A stretch of DNA of 64,000 nucleotides from Pseudomonas floridensis (GTDB taxonomy: Bacteria; Pseudomonadota; Gammaproteobacteria; Pseudomonadales; Pseudomonadaceae), in NCBI RefSeq assembly GCF_002087235.1, contig NZ_MUIO01000004.1, positions 1 through 64,000 of the forward strand. The letters are read 5' to 3'. The notes beneath the pieces were generated by a model that made no database searches, was not told where the DNA came from, and saw only the letters and a program-made list of their open reading frames with translations. Every line of letters begins with the position of its first letter. Position 1 is the stretch's first letter. The position numbers were made by a program, and so were the translations under genes. Shown here one piece after another: positions 30,576 through 42,100 of this stretch.

Positions 30576-30806
30576 ATGGCACGTTTCTTCCGTCGTCGTA
30601 AATTCTGCCGCTTCACCGCTGAAGACGTCAAAGAGATCGATTACAAAGATCTCAACACTCTGAAAGCCTACGTATCCGAGACCGGCAAAATCGTTCCAAG
30701 CCGTATCACTGGTACCAAAGCACGTTATCAGCGTCAGCTGGCCACCGCTATCAAGCGCGCCCGCTTCCTGGCCCTGCTGGCCTACACCGACAGCCACGGC
30801 CGCTGA
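30576..30806 (+). CDS. rpsR: 30S ribosomal protein S18
   Basis: A 76-residue basic protein that pairs with S6 on the 30S platform. The sequence [25 protein letters not shown] followed by the [11 protein letters not shown] region is characteristic. It lies 28 bp after rpsF with a gagga ribosome site and is followed after 39 bp by a membrane protein gene. Confidence 0.98.
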
Positions 30807-30845
30807 GACCAGGTAGTCGACAAAACGTAACAAAGGATAGAAAGC

Positions 30846-31742
30846 ATGCGTGCCTTGGCTGAATTCATCATGCGCGGCCGCATGCAAGCCACTCTGGTAG
30901 TGGCTGGATGTGCGGCATTGCCGCTGTTTTTCTGGTTGAGTGCTGCCGCAGGTTGCCTTGTGCTTCTGCGGCGCGGGTTCAGCGATGCCGTTGGTGTCCT
31001 GTCCTGGGCTCTGCTGCCGGCCTTGGTCTGGTGGTATTTCGGCGAACCGCGTACAGCCATGGTGCTGGCCGGTTCGCTGAGCTTGGCAATGGTGTTGCGT
31101 GCCAGCGAGTCCTGGGTCCGCGTGCTGCTGGTCAGCGTAGCGTTGGGTGTGGTGTATGCAGTGGTGCTGGGCGCGGTTTTTCGCGAACCCATTGAAGCGA
31201 TGTCGCAGGAGTTGCAGAAACACCTGCCGGCCATGCTCTCTGGGCTCTACGAGCAAATGAACGTAGAAGAGCGCGCGCGTCTGGCGGCACTGATTGCTCC
31301 CGTCCTGAATGGCCTGATAGCGGCTTTGCTGCAAATCGTCAGTGTGCTGAGCCTGATTCTTGGGCGCTACTGGCAAGCGTTGTTGTACAACCCTGGTGGT
31401 TTCGGGCGCGAATTTCGCGCTGTGAGACTTCCGCTGGTGCCCGCGTTGGTGCTGTTGGTGTGCATGCTGGCGGGACCGAATTTCGGTCCGCAGATGGCAA
31501 TGCTTACACCGCTCTGCAGCGTACCGCTGGTATTCGCAGGGCTGGCATTGATACATGGCCTGGTCGCTGAAAAGCGCCTGTCCAGGTTCTGGCTGGTAGG
31601 GATGTACATCACACTGCTGGTGTTCATGCAACTGATCTATCCGTTGCTCGTGGTGATAGCCATTGTCGACAGCCTGATTGATTTTCGCGGTCGCCGGGTA
31701 TCGAAAGATTCCGGCAATGGCCCTGCGAACGGTGAAGGTTAA
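30846..31742 (+). CDS. DUF2232 (YybS-like) membrane protein
   Basis: A 298-residue integral membrane protein with about eight hydrophobic helices, no signal peptide, and a short charged tail. It resembles the DUF2232 family, related in fold to YybS and S-component-like membrane proteins. Its function is unknown. It is inserted between rpsR and rplI with a good ribosome site (aaagga) and short gaps on both sides, so it is very likely translated from the ribosomal protein transcript. Pseudomonads commonly have a gene here, as I recall. Confidence 0.8.
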   Translation: MRALAEFIMRGRMQATLVVAGCAALPLFFWLSAAAGCLVLLRRGFSDAVGVLSWALLPALVWWYFGEPRTAMVLAGSLSLAMVLRASESWVRVLLVSVALGVVYAVVLGAVFREPIEAMSQELQKHLPAMLSGLYEQMNVEERARLAALIAPVLNGLIAALLQIVSVLSLILGRYWQALLYNPGGFGREFRAVRLPLVPALVLLVCMLAGPNFGPQMAMLTPLCSVPLVFAGLALIHGLVAEKRLSRFWLVGMYITLLVFMQLIYPLLVVIAIVDSLIDFRGRRVSKDSGNGPANGEG

Positions 31743-31761
31743 AAGTTAAGAGGATTTCCAC

Positions 31762-32208
31762 ATGCAACTGATCCTTCTGGAAAAAGTCGCCAACCTGGGC
31801 AACCTGGGCGACAAAGTAAACGTTAAGGCCGGTTACGGTCGTAACTACCTGCTGCCTTACGGCAAAGCCACCGCTGCAACCGCTGCCAACCTGGCTGCGT
31901 TTGAAGAGCGTCGCGCCGAGCTGGAAAAACTGGCTGCAGACAAGAAAGCATCTGCCGAAACTCGCGCTGCCCAACTGGCTGAGCTGGAAGTGACCATCAC
32001 TGCCACCGCTGGTGACGAAGGCAAGCTGTTCGGTTCGATCGGTACTCACGACATCGCTGATGCACTGACCGCCTCTGGCGTTGAAGTTGCAAAAAGCGAA
32101 GTTCGTCTGCCGAACGGCACTATCCGCAACGTTGGTGAATTCGACGTAGCCGTGCACCTGCACAGCGACGTAGAAGCGACCGTACGCGTTGTCGTAGTGG
32201 CTGCTTAA
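31762..32208 (+). CDS. rplI: 50S ribosomal protein L9
   Basis: A 148-residue two-domain protein that binds 23S rRNA at the base of the L1 stalk and helps keep the reading frame. The N-terminal domain ([32 protein letters not shown]) is diagnostic. A long exposed helix ([19 protein letters not shown]) joins it to the C-terminal domain. It starts 20 bp after the DUF2232 gene and ends at a strong hairpin. Confidence 0.98.
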   Translation: MQLILLEKVANLGNLGDKVNVKAGYGRNYLLPYGKATAATAANLAAFEERRAELEKLAADKKASAETRAAQLAELEVTITATAGDEGKLFGSIGTHDIADALTASGVEVAKSEVRLPNGTIRNVGEFDVAVHLHSDVEATVRVVVVAA

Positions 32209-32254
32209 GCAGTACGTAATCGTCTGGCGGCATCGCCGTCAGAGGATTAACATC

Positions 32255-32288
32255 GGGCACGATCCTGTTCACAGGTCGTGCCCTTTGT
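32255..32288 (+). terminator. Terminator after rplI
   Basis: Arms GGGCACGA (32255-32262) and TCGTGCCC (32276-32283), extended inside by CCTG/CAGG with one bulged T, precede a T-rich stretch. It separates the ribosomal cluster from dnaB. Confidence 0.8.
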
Positions 32289-32330
32289 CTTTGTGGCATT
32301 CCATTCTGTAAACCTCGAATTCAAGTGGCC

Positions 32331-33725
32331 ATGAACGATATTTCCAGCCCTGAGCAATACGATCTGCAAACCGCTGCCCTCAAGGTGCCGCCACATTCCA
32401 TCGAGGCCGAACAGGCTGTGCTCGGTGGTCTGATGCTGGACAACAACGCCTGGGAGCGGGTACTCGATCAAGTCTCGGATGGCGATTTCTATCGACATGA
32501 CCACCGCCTGATCTTTCGCGCTATCGCCCGACTGGCGGACCAGAACAGCCCGATCGACGTGGTCACGCTGGCCGAACAGCTGGACAAGGAAGGGCAGACC
32601 TCTCAGGTCGGCGGCCTTGGCTACCTCAGTGAGCTGGCGAAAAACACCCCATCGGTCGCCAACATCAAGGCGTATGCGCAAATCGTCCGTGCGCGGGCGA
32701 CCTTGCGGCAATTGATCGGTATCAGCACTGAAATTGCCGACAGCGCGTTCAACCCGGAGGGGCGTACTGCCGAGGAGATTCTCGACGAGGCCGAACGGCA
32801 GATCTTTCAGATCGCTGAAGCGCGTCCCAAGACGGGGGGGCCGGTCAGCGTCAATGACCTGCTGACCAAAGCCATTGATCGCATCGATACGCTGTTCAAC
32901 AGCGATAACGCGATTACGGGTCTGTCCACCGGCTATACCGATCTGGACGAAAAGACCAGCGGCCTGCAGCCAGCCGACCTGATCATCGTCGCCGGTCGTC
33001 CGTCGATGGGTAAGACCACCTTTGCCATGAACCTCGTCGAGAACGCCGTGCTGCGCAGCGACAAGGTGGTGCTGGTCTACTCGCTCGAGATGCCAGGCGA
33101 ATCGCTGATCATGCGTATGCTGTCGTCGCTCGGACGTATCGACCAGACCAAGGTGCGTGCCGGTCAACTGGATGACGACGACTGGCCGCGCCTGACGTCG
33201 GCGGTCAATCTGCTCAATGACCGCAAGCTGTTCATCGACGACACGGCCGGTATCAGCCCTTCGGAAATGCGCGCGCGTACCCGGCGTATCGTGCGTGAGC
33301 ATGGCGACATCGCGATGATCATGATCGACTACCTGCAGTTGATGCAGATTCCCGGTTCGAGCGGCGACAACCGGACCAACGAGATTTCCGAAATCTCTCG
33401 CTCGTTGAAAGCCCTGGCCAAGGAATTCAATTGCCCGGTCATCGCCCTCTCGCAGCTGAACCGCTCTCTGGAGCAACGTCCCAACAAGCGCCCGATCAAC
33501 TCCGACCTCCGGGAATCCGGAGCGATCGAGCAGGACGCCGACGTCATCATGTTCGTGTACCGCGATGAGGTGTACCACCCGGAGACCGAGCACAAGGGCA
33601 TTGCCGAAATCATCATCGGCAAACAGCGTAACGGGCCAATTGGCACCACACGCCTGGCGTTCATCGGTAAGTACACGCGCTTCGAAAACCTGGCGCCGGG
33701 CAGCTACAACTTCGACGACGATTGA
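32331..33725 (+). CDS. dnaB: Replicative DNA helicase
   Basis: Hexameric helicase that opens the fork and recruits primase. The 464-residue protein has the N-terminal primase-binding domain (PPHSIEAEQAVLGGLMLD) and the RecA-like C-terminal domain. Walker A is GRPSMGKTT (about 222-230), and MIMIDYLQLM holds Walker B. The DRxxGxGKxx-type lysine and arginine residues of the late motifs are present (REHGDIAMI, QLNRSLEQRPNKRP). I chose the ATG at 32331; a GTG two codons upstream is in frame. No intein is seen. Confidence 0.97.
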   Translation: MNDISSPEQYDLQTAALKVPPHSIEAEQAVLGGLMLDNNAWERVLDQVSDGDFYRHDHRLIFRAIARLADQNSPIDVVTLAEQLDKEGQTSQVGGLGYLSELAKNTPSVANIKAYAQIVRARATLRQLIGISTEIADSAFNPEGRTAEEILDEAERQIFQIAEARPKTGGPVSVNDLLTKAIDRIDTLFNSDNAITGLSTGYTDLDEKTSGLQPADLIIVAGRPSMGKTTFAMNLVENAVLRSDKVVLVYSLEMPGESLIMRMLSSLGRIDQTKVRAGQLDDDDWPRLTSAVNLLNDRKLFIDDTAGISPSEMRARTRRIVREHGDIAMIMIDYLQLMQIPGSSGDNRTNEISEISRSLKALAKEFNCPVIALSQLNRSLEQRPNKRPINSDLRESGAIEQDADVIMFVYRDEVYHPETEHKGIAEIIIGKQRNGPIGTTRLAFIGKYTRFENLAPGSYNFDDD

Positions 33726-33878
33726 TGTCGGTCGACGATGAATCCCGGTGAGGCTGAACGGCACGACCCGCAATCCGCATGCTCCACTCAATTCCGACCA
33801 TCGCCGTCGGATTTGATCAAAAAATGTGCTATATTCCGCGCCCGCGATTTTTCCAACGTGCAAACGTAGGTCCTGAAC

Positions 33879-36194
<2,316 letters not shown>

Positions 36195-36211
36195 TCGCCT
36201 TACGAGATCAG

Positions 36212-36238
36212 TCCCTTCCCTGCATGAGGCGGAAGGGG
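36212..36238. terminator. Hairpin between convergent ygiQ-type and CdtB-like genes
   Basis: CCCTTCC (36213-36219) pairs with GGAAGGG (36231-36237) around an 11-base loop in the 61-bp gap between two converging genes. There is no clear T-run, so it is a modest terminator candidate. Confidence 0.45.
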
Positions 36239-36255
36239 CGGTCTGACTCCACCTG

Positions 36256-37587
36256 TCAGGGAAAGCTGAACTCGTAGCTGACCGCCAGATGGTCCGAAGG
36301 ACCCATTGTGTCGATGCGACCGCTTCGCGGCGTTTCAGAAGTGCCATTGGCAACCGCGTAATCCAGCATGGCCTGTGGCGCAGTACTTGGGTGAGTTGAA
36401 CCGTTGGCCATGACCAATTGCGCGATGTCGGGTGGAGATATCCAGTTTCCGCGTCGTGCAGGATATGCGGTGTTCGACACCCTTGGATCCCTGTTGAAAT
36501 CTCCCACAAGAATATAGGGGGTTTGCGTGTGCCAGCTGATTTCCCTGAGCATACGGGGTGCATTCGGGCCGCCGCCTGAGATAGCGTGGAAGCTGAATAC
36601 CGTAACTGTCTCGGGGTTTACGGCACTTTGCCTGCGGATTTGCACGCCCAGTGCGGGACGGGTGACAGGCGCCCCGTTACTGTCGGGCAAGCCATCGGAC
36701 ACCACGACCATATCCCGTACATCAATGTCTCTATTGGCAGGAACCACAATCGCGAGATTGACGCGAAGCCGCTGAACATCCAGAAAAAAGACATGGTAGG
36801 TCTCGGGACGGGAGGCGGTTCCAGCCTCCCAAATCAACTGATCCACCCTATAAGCGGTGCCAAACTGGTCCTGCAATGACAAGCGAGTGATGAGCCTTGA
36901 AGAGAAAGGGCTGACACCTGCTTCCTGAATCGCCACCACGTCGTTGGCCCTCGCCAGTTCAAGAACCTTGGTTCGCCATTTGGTATTGGATGTCTCAGAA
37001 GTGCCTTGCATATTCCAGGTGGCCACACGAATTTGCTGAGTTGTCGTTGCGTGCAGCCTGCCAAGCTCGATGTGCTGAGTGTTGACGTACCGTCGAATGC
37101 GCGCATGGTAATAATCCCTGATCGCCCCCATCATCCGGATGTGAGCAGGCCAGGGTCCATAGGCAGCACCGACGATAATTTGTAGCATTCTCAACGGGTC
37201 GTTTGCGTCCAGAAGCAGCGGGCCGTCGGGGGATCGCAGGCCGTTCATGGTGAAGGCATGATGGATGCGGTACAGGTTGAGCAAAACGGCGTAGCCGTCT
37301 GCACGGGTGCCTGCATTCAACCTCACAATGAAGGTGCTATCGTTGTAAAGGCGACGAAACAGGAGCGTCATGTGTGACGCGTAGTCAGCCTGCATGTTGT
37401 CATTGTCGCTGCGCATGAGCAGCCTGGAAAAAGAGTAGGCCAGGTAAGCACTGGTATGTATTGCACTGGTGGGGACGGTGCTCAGCAGGTCCATAATGTC
37501 GGTAATGACAACTTCAAGTTGGGTTTGGATATCACCGTCATGAAGATGTGTGTCAATGTACAGGCGTAGACGGTCATCGACGGGCAT
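36256..37587 (-). CDS. CdtB-like endonuclease/exonuclease/phosphatase-family toxin with N-terminal extension
   Basis: A 443-residue protein. Residues ~186-443 carry the signature of cytolethal distending toxin subunit B, a DNase I-fold nuclease: WNMQG (191-195), QEAG with Glu222, TWxxGTxSRP-like IWEAGTASRP (252-261), NLAIV, FSFHAISGGG with His334, GDFNRDP with Asp363 and Asn365, LDYAV (408-412) and SDH with Asp432/His433. All DNase I-type catalytic residues are present. Residues 1-185 are a helical region I do not recognise, and there is no signal peptide, unlike classical CdtB (about 270 residues, secreted). A ggagg site precedes the ATG. It lies 54 bp after a beta-propeller-like gene on the same strand. 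No CdtA/CdtC genes are visible. GC is clearly below its neighbours. Toxin or effector function is inferred from family resemblance. Confidence 0.75.
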   Translation of the reverse strand: MPVDDRLRLYIDTHLHDGDIQTQLEVVITDIMDLLSTVPTSAIHTSAYLAYSFSRLLMRSDNDNMQADYASHMTLLFRRLYNDSTFIVRLNAGTRADGYAVLLNLYRIHHAFTMNGLRSPDGPLLLDANDPLRMLQIIVGAAYGPWPAHIRMMGAIRDYYHARIRRYVNTQHIELGRLHATTTQQIRVATWNMQGTSETSNTKWRTKVLELARANDVVAIQEAGVSPFSSRLITRLSLQDQFGTAYRVDQLIWEAGTASRPETYHVFFLDVQRLRVNLAIVVPANRDIDVRDMVVVSDGLPDSNGAPVTRPALGVQIRRQSAVNPETVTVFSFHAISGGGPNAPRMLREISWHTQTPYILVGDFNRDPRVSNTAYPARRGNWISPPDIAQLVMANGSTHPSTAPQAMLDYAVANGTSETPRSGRIDTMGPSDHLAVSYEFSFP

Positions 37588-37641
37588 TGAGTGCCCTCCA
37601 GATAAATGATGAAGATGGAAGTCTTATTTAAATGAGCAGGG

Positions 37642-38574
37642 TTAAGCGGGCAGCGTACTTTCCAGGTACGTCGCGATGAGTAGGCCATCCTGCGTATCGA
37701 GTGAGGGAGATCCGCTCGCGCTCAGCCCGCGGCTCAAAACAACCGGACTGAGTGCGTTGCCGTCATAACCGTATTGATGCAATTCCGATGAAGACGTTGA
37801 TGATAAATTGCAGAAGACGAGTTTCAGGAGGCCATTGTGTATGGTAATGCCGGGAGAGTGAGCGAAGTCGGCTCCAATAAAAGCGATAGGGCTCGTCCAG
37901 GCCTCGCCATCACTTTTCAGTAGAAAAAAGCCTCCGTTCTTGTCTTTGTAAATGATATGGATCAACCCCTGATAAGTGATTGCCACCGGACTTAAATAAG
38001 TGGAGATTGTGTCGGACTCATTTTTCTTCAATAACGCGGGTTTGGTCCATTCTTTCATGTCTGTGGTCTGGATATACCAGATGTTGGGACTGTCATGCAG
38101 TTTGAAGAACATGTAAAGCACGTCGTTCAACTGAGCAAACGTCGCGGACTGCTCGATGTTCAGGTTGAGCCTGTGCACAGGGAGGAATGCTGCGTGGCTA
38201 TCGCTCCAGGCCCTGATGACCGTTGATGCGGAATCATCGGTGTAGACCAGCCACAACTTCTTGTTAAAGGAGACAAGGCTCGGGACATTGGTTTTATTGC
38301 CAATGATTTCCGGGGCATCGTGTACTTCATTGGTTGCAGGCTCCTCTTCTGGTGTCTCTGTGGTGCTGCCGGAGAAATGTTTCAGCTGGAGTGGCGTGCC
38401 CCAGGGTGCAAACTGCGGCTTCATGACATACATGACTCTGCGCCCTTCGCCCAGATAAGCGCAAAATAATGAGTCATTGTGAAGCGCGGTCCTGCAGCCT
38501 GACACGGCGTCGTCGGTAATCGTGTTGAATTCACTCAGTATGCCGTGGATGTTTGCAGCGCTGTTCAATTTCAT
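37642..38574 (-). CDS. Beta-propeller-like protein, possible lectin partner of the CdtB-like toxin
   Basis: A 310-residue protein without a signal peptide. Sequence units of about 45-50 residues recur from residues ~99, 145, 195, 240 and 289, each starting with a P/S-rich strand and a pattern like 'xxNGLLxLVYxxxx...W'. The last unit is only half and the first N-terminal unit (~26-60) could complete it, as in ring closure of propellers. An acidic, Thr/Pro/Glu-rich insert spans ~68-90. The fold resembles sialidase-like or lectin propellers, but no catalytic Asp-box (SxDxGxTW) is clear. The ribosome site is weak. It is upstream of the CdtB-like gene in an apparent two-gene operon with low GC (22 G/C in the 60 bases 37921-37980). 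A carbohydrate-binding delivery role is conjecture. Confidence 0.6.
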   Translation of the reverse strand: MKLNSAANIHGILSEFNTITDDAVSGCRTALHNDSLFCAYLGEGRRVMYVMKPQFAPWGTPLQLKHFSGSTTETPEEEPATNEVHDAPEIIGNKTNVPSLVSFNKKLWLVYTDDSASTVIRAWSDSHAAFLPVHRLNLNIEQSATFAQLNDVLYMFFKLHDSPNIWYIQTTDMKEWTKPALLKKNESDTISTYLSPVAITYQGLIHIIYKDKNGGFFLLKSDGEAWTSPIAFIGADFAHSPGITIHNGLLKLVFCNLSSTSSSELHQYGYDGNALSPVVLSRGLSASGSPSLDTQDGLLIATYLESTLPA

Positions 38575-39063
38575 GTGGGCTACTCATTGTTGAGGTGAGA
38601 AGCAATTAGATAGCGTTGAATGGAGCGTTTCTATCGGACCTCAGTCGGCGTTGTGTAGGAATGGGCTTTGTTTAACGATCACTTTGTTGGGCGTGTCCGA
38701 AAGGTGGTAGTTATATATAGGTTTGATAATTATGTTCTGCTAAAAATCCGGTTTTTATGCGTGTCTCGATCGCTGTGTTCAGTGCATGTCCGGCCTTTGG
38801 ATCAGGCTCGATTGAGGAGCGTCGGTAGATCCCATGATTCGCACGCGTCACGCTGCATGCGGGCACGTCCCGCAGGACAGCCTTGCAGATCCGCTCAGTC
38901 GGACGGCGCGCGCAGACCCCGTGACCTCTTTTCGGCGAGCGGTTTAATAAATTTTCATCCCTATGCCTTGTTTCTGTGCAACCCTTGCACCACGGAGCAG
39001 GGCAGGCGCTTTAATGGTGCCTGGTTTTGTCTCCCCGTCGAGTAACCACCGTATTTGCCCGGA
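38575..39063. other. Divergent intergenic region, left half AT-rich
   Basis: This stretch separates the start of the low-GC toxin-like pair from the transglutaminase operon. Bases 38580-38760 are AT-rich and contain TATATATA-type sequence near 38710 that could serve the minus-strand pair. Bases 38780-38940 are GC-rich without a gene I can support. A perfect dyad GTGCAA-ccc-TTGCAC lies at 38976-38990, about 75-90 bases upstream of a sigma-54 promoter, where an activator would bind. Confidence 0.5.
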
Positions 39064-39079
39064 TGGCATAAGTCTTGCG
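39064..39079 (+). promoter_or_regulatory. Candidate sigma-54 promoter of the transglutaminase/ATP-grasp operon
   Basis: TGGCATAAGTCTTGCG has the -24 TGGCA and -12 TTGC blocks with exact GG-N10-GC spacing. Transcription would begin near 39091, about 26 bases before the GTG start of the first gene. Confidence 0.6.
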
Positions 39080-39116
39080 CGGATTATTTACCGTTCAGGC
39101 TCGCAGGAGGCACGCC

Positions 39117-42100
39117 GTGTCGATTCATATTGCCTTGCACCATGTCACGCATTACCGCTACGAACGCGCCGTCGAACTGGGACCGCAGATCGTTCGCCTG
39201 CGTCCGGCAGCCCATAGCCGCACGCGTGTGCTGTCCTATTCGCTGAAAGTGCAGCCTGAAAACCACTTCATCAACTGGCAGCAGGACCCGCAGGGTAACT
39301 ACCTGGCGCGGCTGGTGTTTCCCGAGAAAACCGACGAGTTTCGTGTCGAGGTCGATCTGGTCGCCGAGATGGCGGTGTTCAACCCGTTCGATTTCTTCCT
39401 CGAACCGTATGCCGAGAACATCCCTTTTCTGTACGCCAGCGAAGAACAGCGCGAGCTGGCGCCGTACCTGGAAAAGCTGCCGCTGACGCCGAAATTTCAG
39501 GCGTATCTGGACAGCATCAGTCGTGAGCCGATACCTGCGATCGACTTCCTGGTCGGGCTCAATCAGCGTCTGAGTCAGGACGTTGCGTACTTGATCCGCA
39601 TGGAGCCGGGTGTGCAGACGCCCGAGTACACGCTGGAACATGCCTCCGGTTCCTGCCGTGATTCGGCGTGGTTGCTGGTGCAACTGCTACGTCATCTGGG
39701 CATGGCGGCGCGTTTTGTGTCCGGTTATCTGATCCAGTTGAAGGCCGATGTGGCAGCGCTGGACGGTCCGTCCGGCACTGACGTCGACTTCACCGACCTG
39801 CACGCCTGGTGCGAAGTGTATCTGCCCGGCGCTGGCTGGGTCGGCCTGGACGCCACGTCGGGGCTGTTCGCGGGTGAGGGGCATATTCCGCTGGCGTGCA
39901 GCCCGGAACCGTCTTCCGCCGCTCCTATCAGCGGTCTGGTCGAGCCTTGCGAAACGCAGTTCAGCCACGAGATGTCAGTTGAGCGGATCTGGGAAGCGCC
40001 GCGCGTTACCAAACCGTACACCGAAGAACAATGGCAGGACATTCAGGCGCTCGGTCATCAGATCGACGCCGATCTGGCCAGAGAGGACGTGCGCCTGACC
40101 ATGGGCGGCGAGCCGACGTTTGTGTCCATCGACGATCGCGATGGCGCGGAATGGAACACCGCAGCGCTCGGCCCTCGCAAACGCGAGCTGTCGGCGGAGC
40201 TTTTTCAGCGCATGCGCGACCATTACGCGCCGCTGGGCATCGTGCATTTCGGGCAGGGCAAATGGTACCCGGGCGAGCAACTGCCGCGCTGGTCGCTGAA
40301 CTGTTTCTGGCGCAAGGACGGTCAGCCGGTCTGGCGCAACAACGCGTTGATCGCCAGCGAGACGCAAAGTTATGGCGCGACGGGCGAACTGGCCGGACGC
40401 TTTTTGGCCAGCGTCGCCGAGCGCCTGAAGCTGCCGACCCGCTTCGTGTTCCCGGCCTACGAAGACAATTACTATTACCTGTGGCGCGAAGGCGCGTTGC
40501 CGGTGAACGTGAGCGCCGAAGATTCAAGGCTCGGCGACGAAATGGAGCGGGCGCGCTTGCGCAAGGTCTTCGCCCAAGGGCTGGACAAGGTCATCGGCCA
40601 GGTGCTGCCACTGGCGCGCACCGCCAAAGGTGACAGTTGGCAGAGCGGTCGCTGGTATCTGCGCGATGATCACTGCCGTCTGGTGCCGGGCGATTCCGCA
40701 CTGGGCTATCGCTTGCCGCTGGCCTCGCAGCCGTGGGTCAAGGCAGCCGAATACCCGTTCATTCATCCGACGGACCATAACCAGGAATTTCCCGAGCTGG
40801 CCGACAGCGACTCGCTGATCGCACAGCTCAGGTCTTCCGACACCGACGCCGAACGCGCGCCCGAGATCGATGAGTCGGCCGATTGGCTGACTCGCACCGC
40901 GTTGTGCGCCGAAGCACGTGACGAACGCCTGTATGTGTTCATGCCGCCGTTGCAAAAGCTTGAGGAATACCTCGAGCTGGTCGCAGTGATCGAAGCGACC
41001 GCTGAAGAACTCAACTGTCCGGTGCTGCTGGAAGGCTACGAGCCGCCGAGCGACCCGCGTCTGTGCAACTTCCGTATCACCCCGGATCCGGGCGTGATCG
41101 AAGTCAACGTGCAGCCGTCCGCCCGTTGGGACGAACTGGTGGAGCGCACCGAGTTTCTGTATGAGCAGGCGCGTCTCACGCGCTTGACCACCGAGAAATT
41201 CATGATCGACGGCCGCCATACCGGCACCGGCGGTGGCAACCACTTCGTCATGGGTGGGGCGACGCCCGCCGATTCGCCCTTCCTGCGCCGTCCTGACCTG
41301 CTGCGCAGCCTGATCAGCTATTGGCACAATCACCCGTCGCTGTCATATCTGTTTTCCGGTCTGTTCATCGGCCCGACGTCTCAGGCACCGCGAATCGATG
41401 AAGCGCGTAATGACTCGCTGTACGAGATGGAAATCGCCTTCTCGCAAATGCCCGCGCCTGGCGAAGACGTTGCGCCGTGGGTCGTTGACCGGTTGCTGCG
41501 TAACCTGCTGATTGACGTGACCGGCAACACGCACCGTGCCGAGTTCTGTATCGACAAGCTTTACTCGCCTGACGGTGCCGCCGGGCGTCTGGGGCTGCTG
41601 GAACTGCGTGCCTTCGAAATGCCGCCGCATGCGCGCATGAGTCTGGCGCAGCAGTTGTTACTGCGTGCGCTGGTCGCACGTTTCTGGCGCGAGCCTTACG
41701 CACCCGCCAAGCTGGCACGCTGGGGCACGCAACTGCATGACCGCTTCATGCTGCCGCACTTCATCGAACAGGATTTCGCCGACGTGGTGGCCGATCTCAA
41801 TGCCGCCGGTTATCCGGTGCGGGCCGACTGGTTCGCTGCGCACCTTGAGTTCCGCTTTCCGAAAGTGGGCGATTACGCGGTCAACGGTATTCAGCTTGAG
41901 CTGCGTCAGGCGCTTGAACCCTGGCACGTACTGGGCGAAGAGGGCTCGGGTGGCGGCGCGGTGCGCTACGTGGACTCGTCGCTGGAGCGCCTGCAAGTGC
42001 ACCTCAGCGGTCTGCCACCGCAGCGCTACATGCTGACCTGCAACGGTGTCCCGGTGCCTTTGCAGCCGACCGGCCAGGCCGGCGAGTTCGTTGCGGGCGT

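Noticed and set aside
33813..33835. Sigma-70 promoter before the ygiQ-type gene (TTGATC ... TATATT)
   Set aside because: The spacer is only 11 bases, and no good -35 element lies at 16-18 bases.
38668..39045. Plus-strand frame of 125 codons in the intergenic region
   Set aside because: No ribosome site or domain, unusual residue composition, and it crosses the AT-rich to GC-rich change point.
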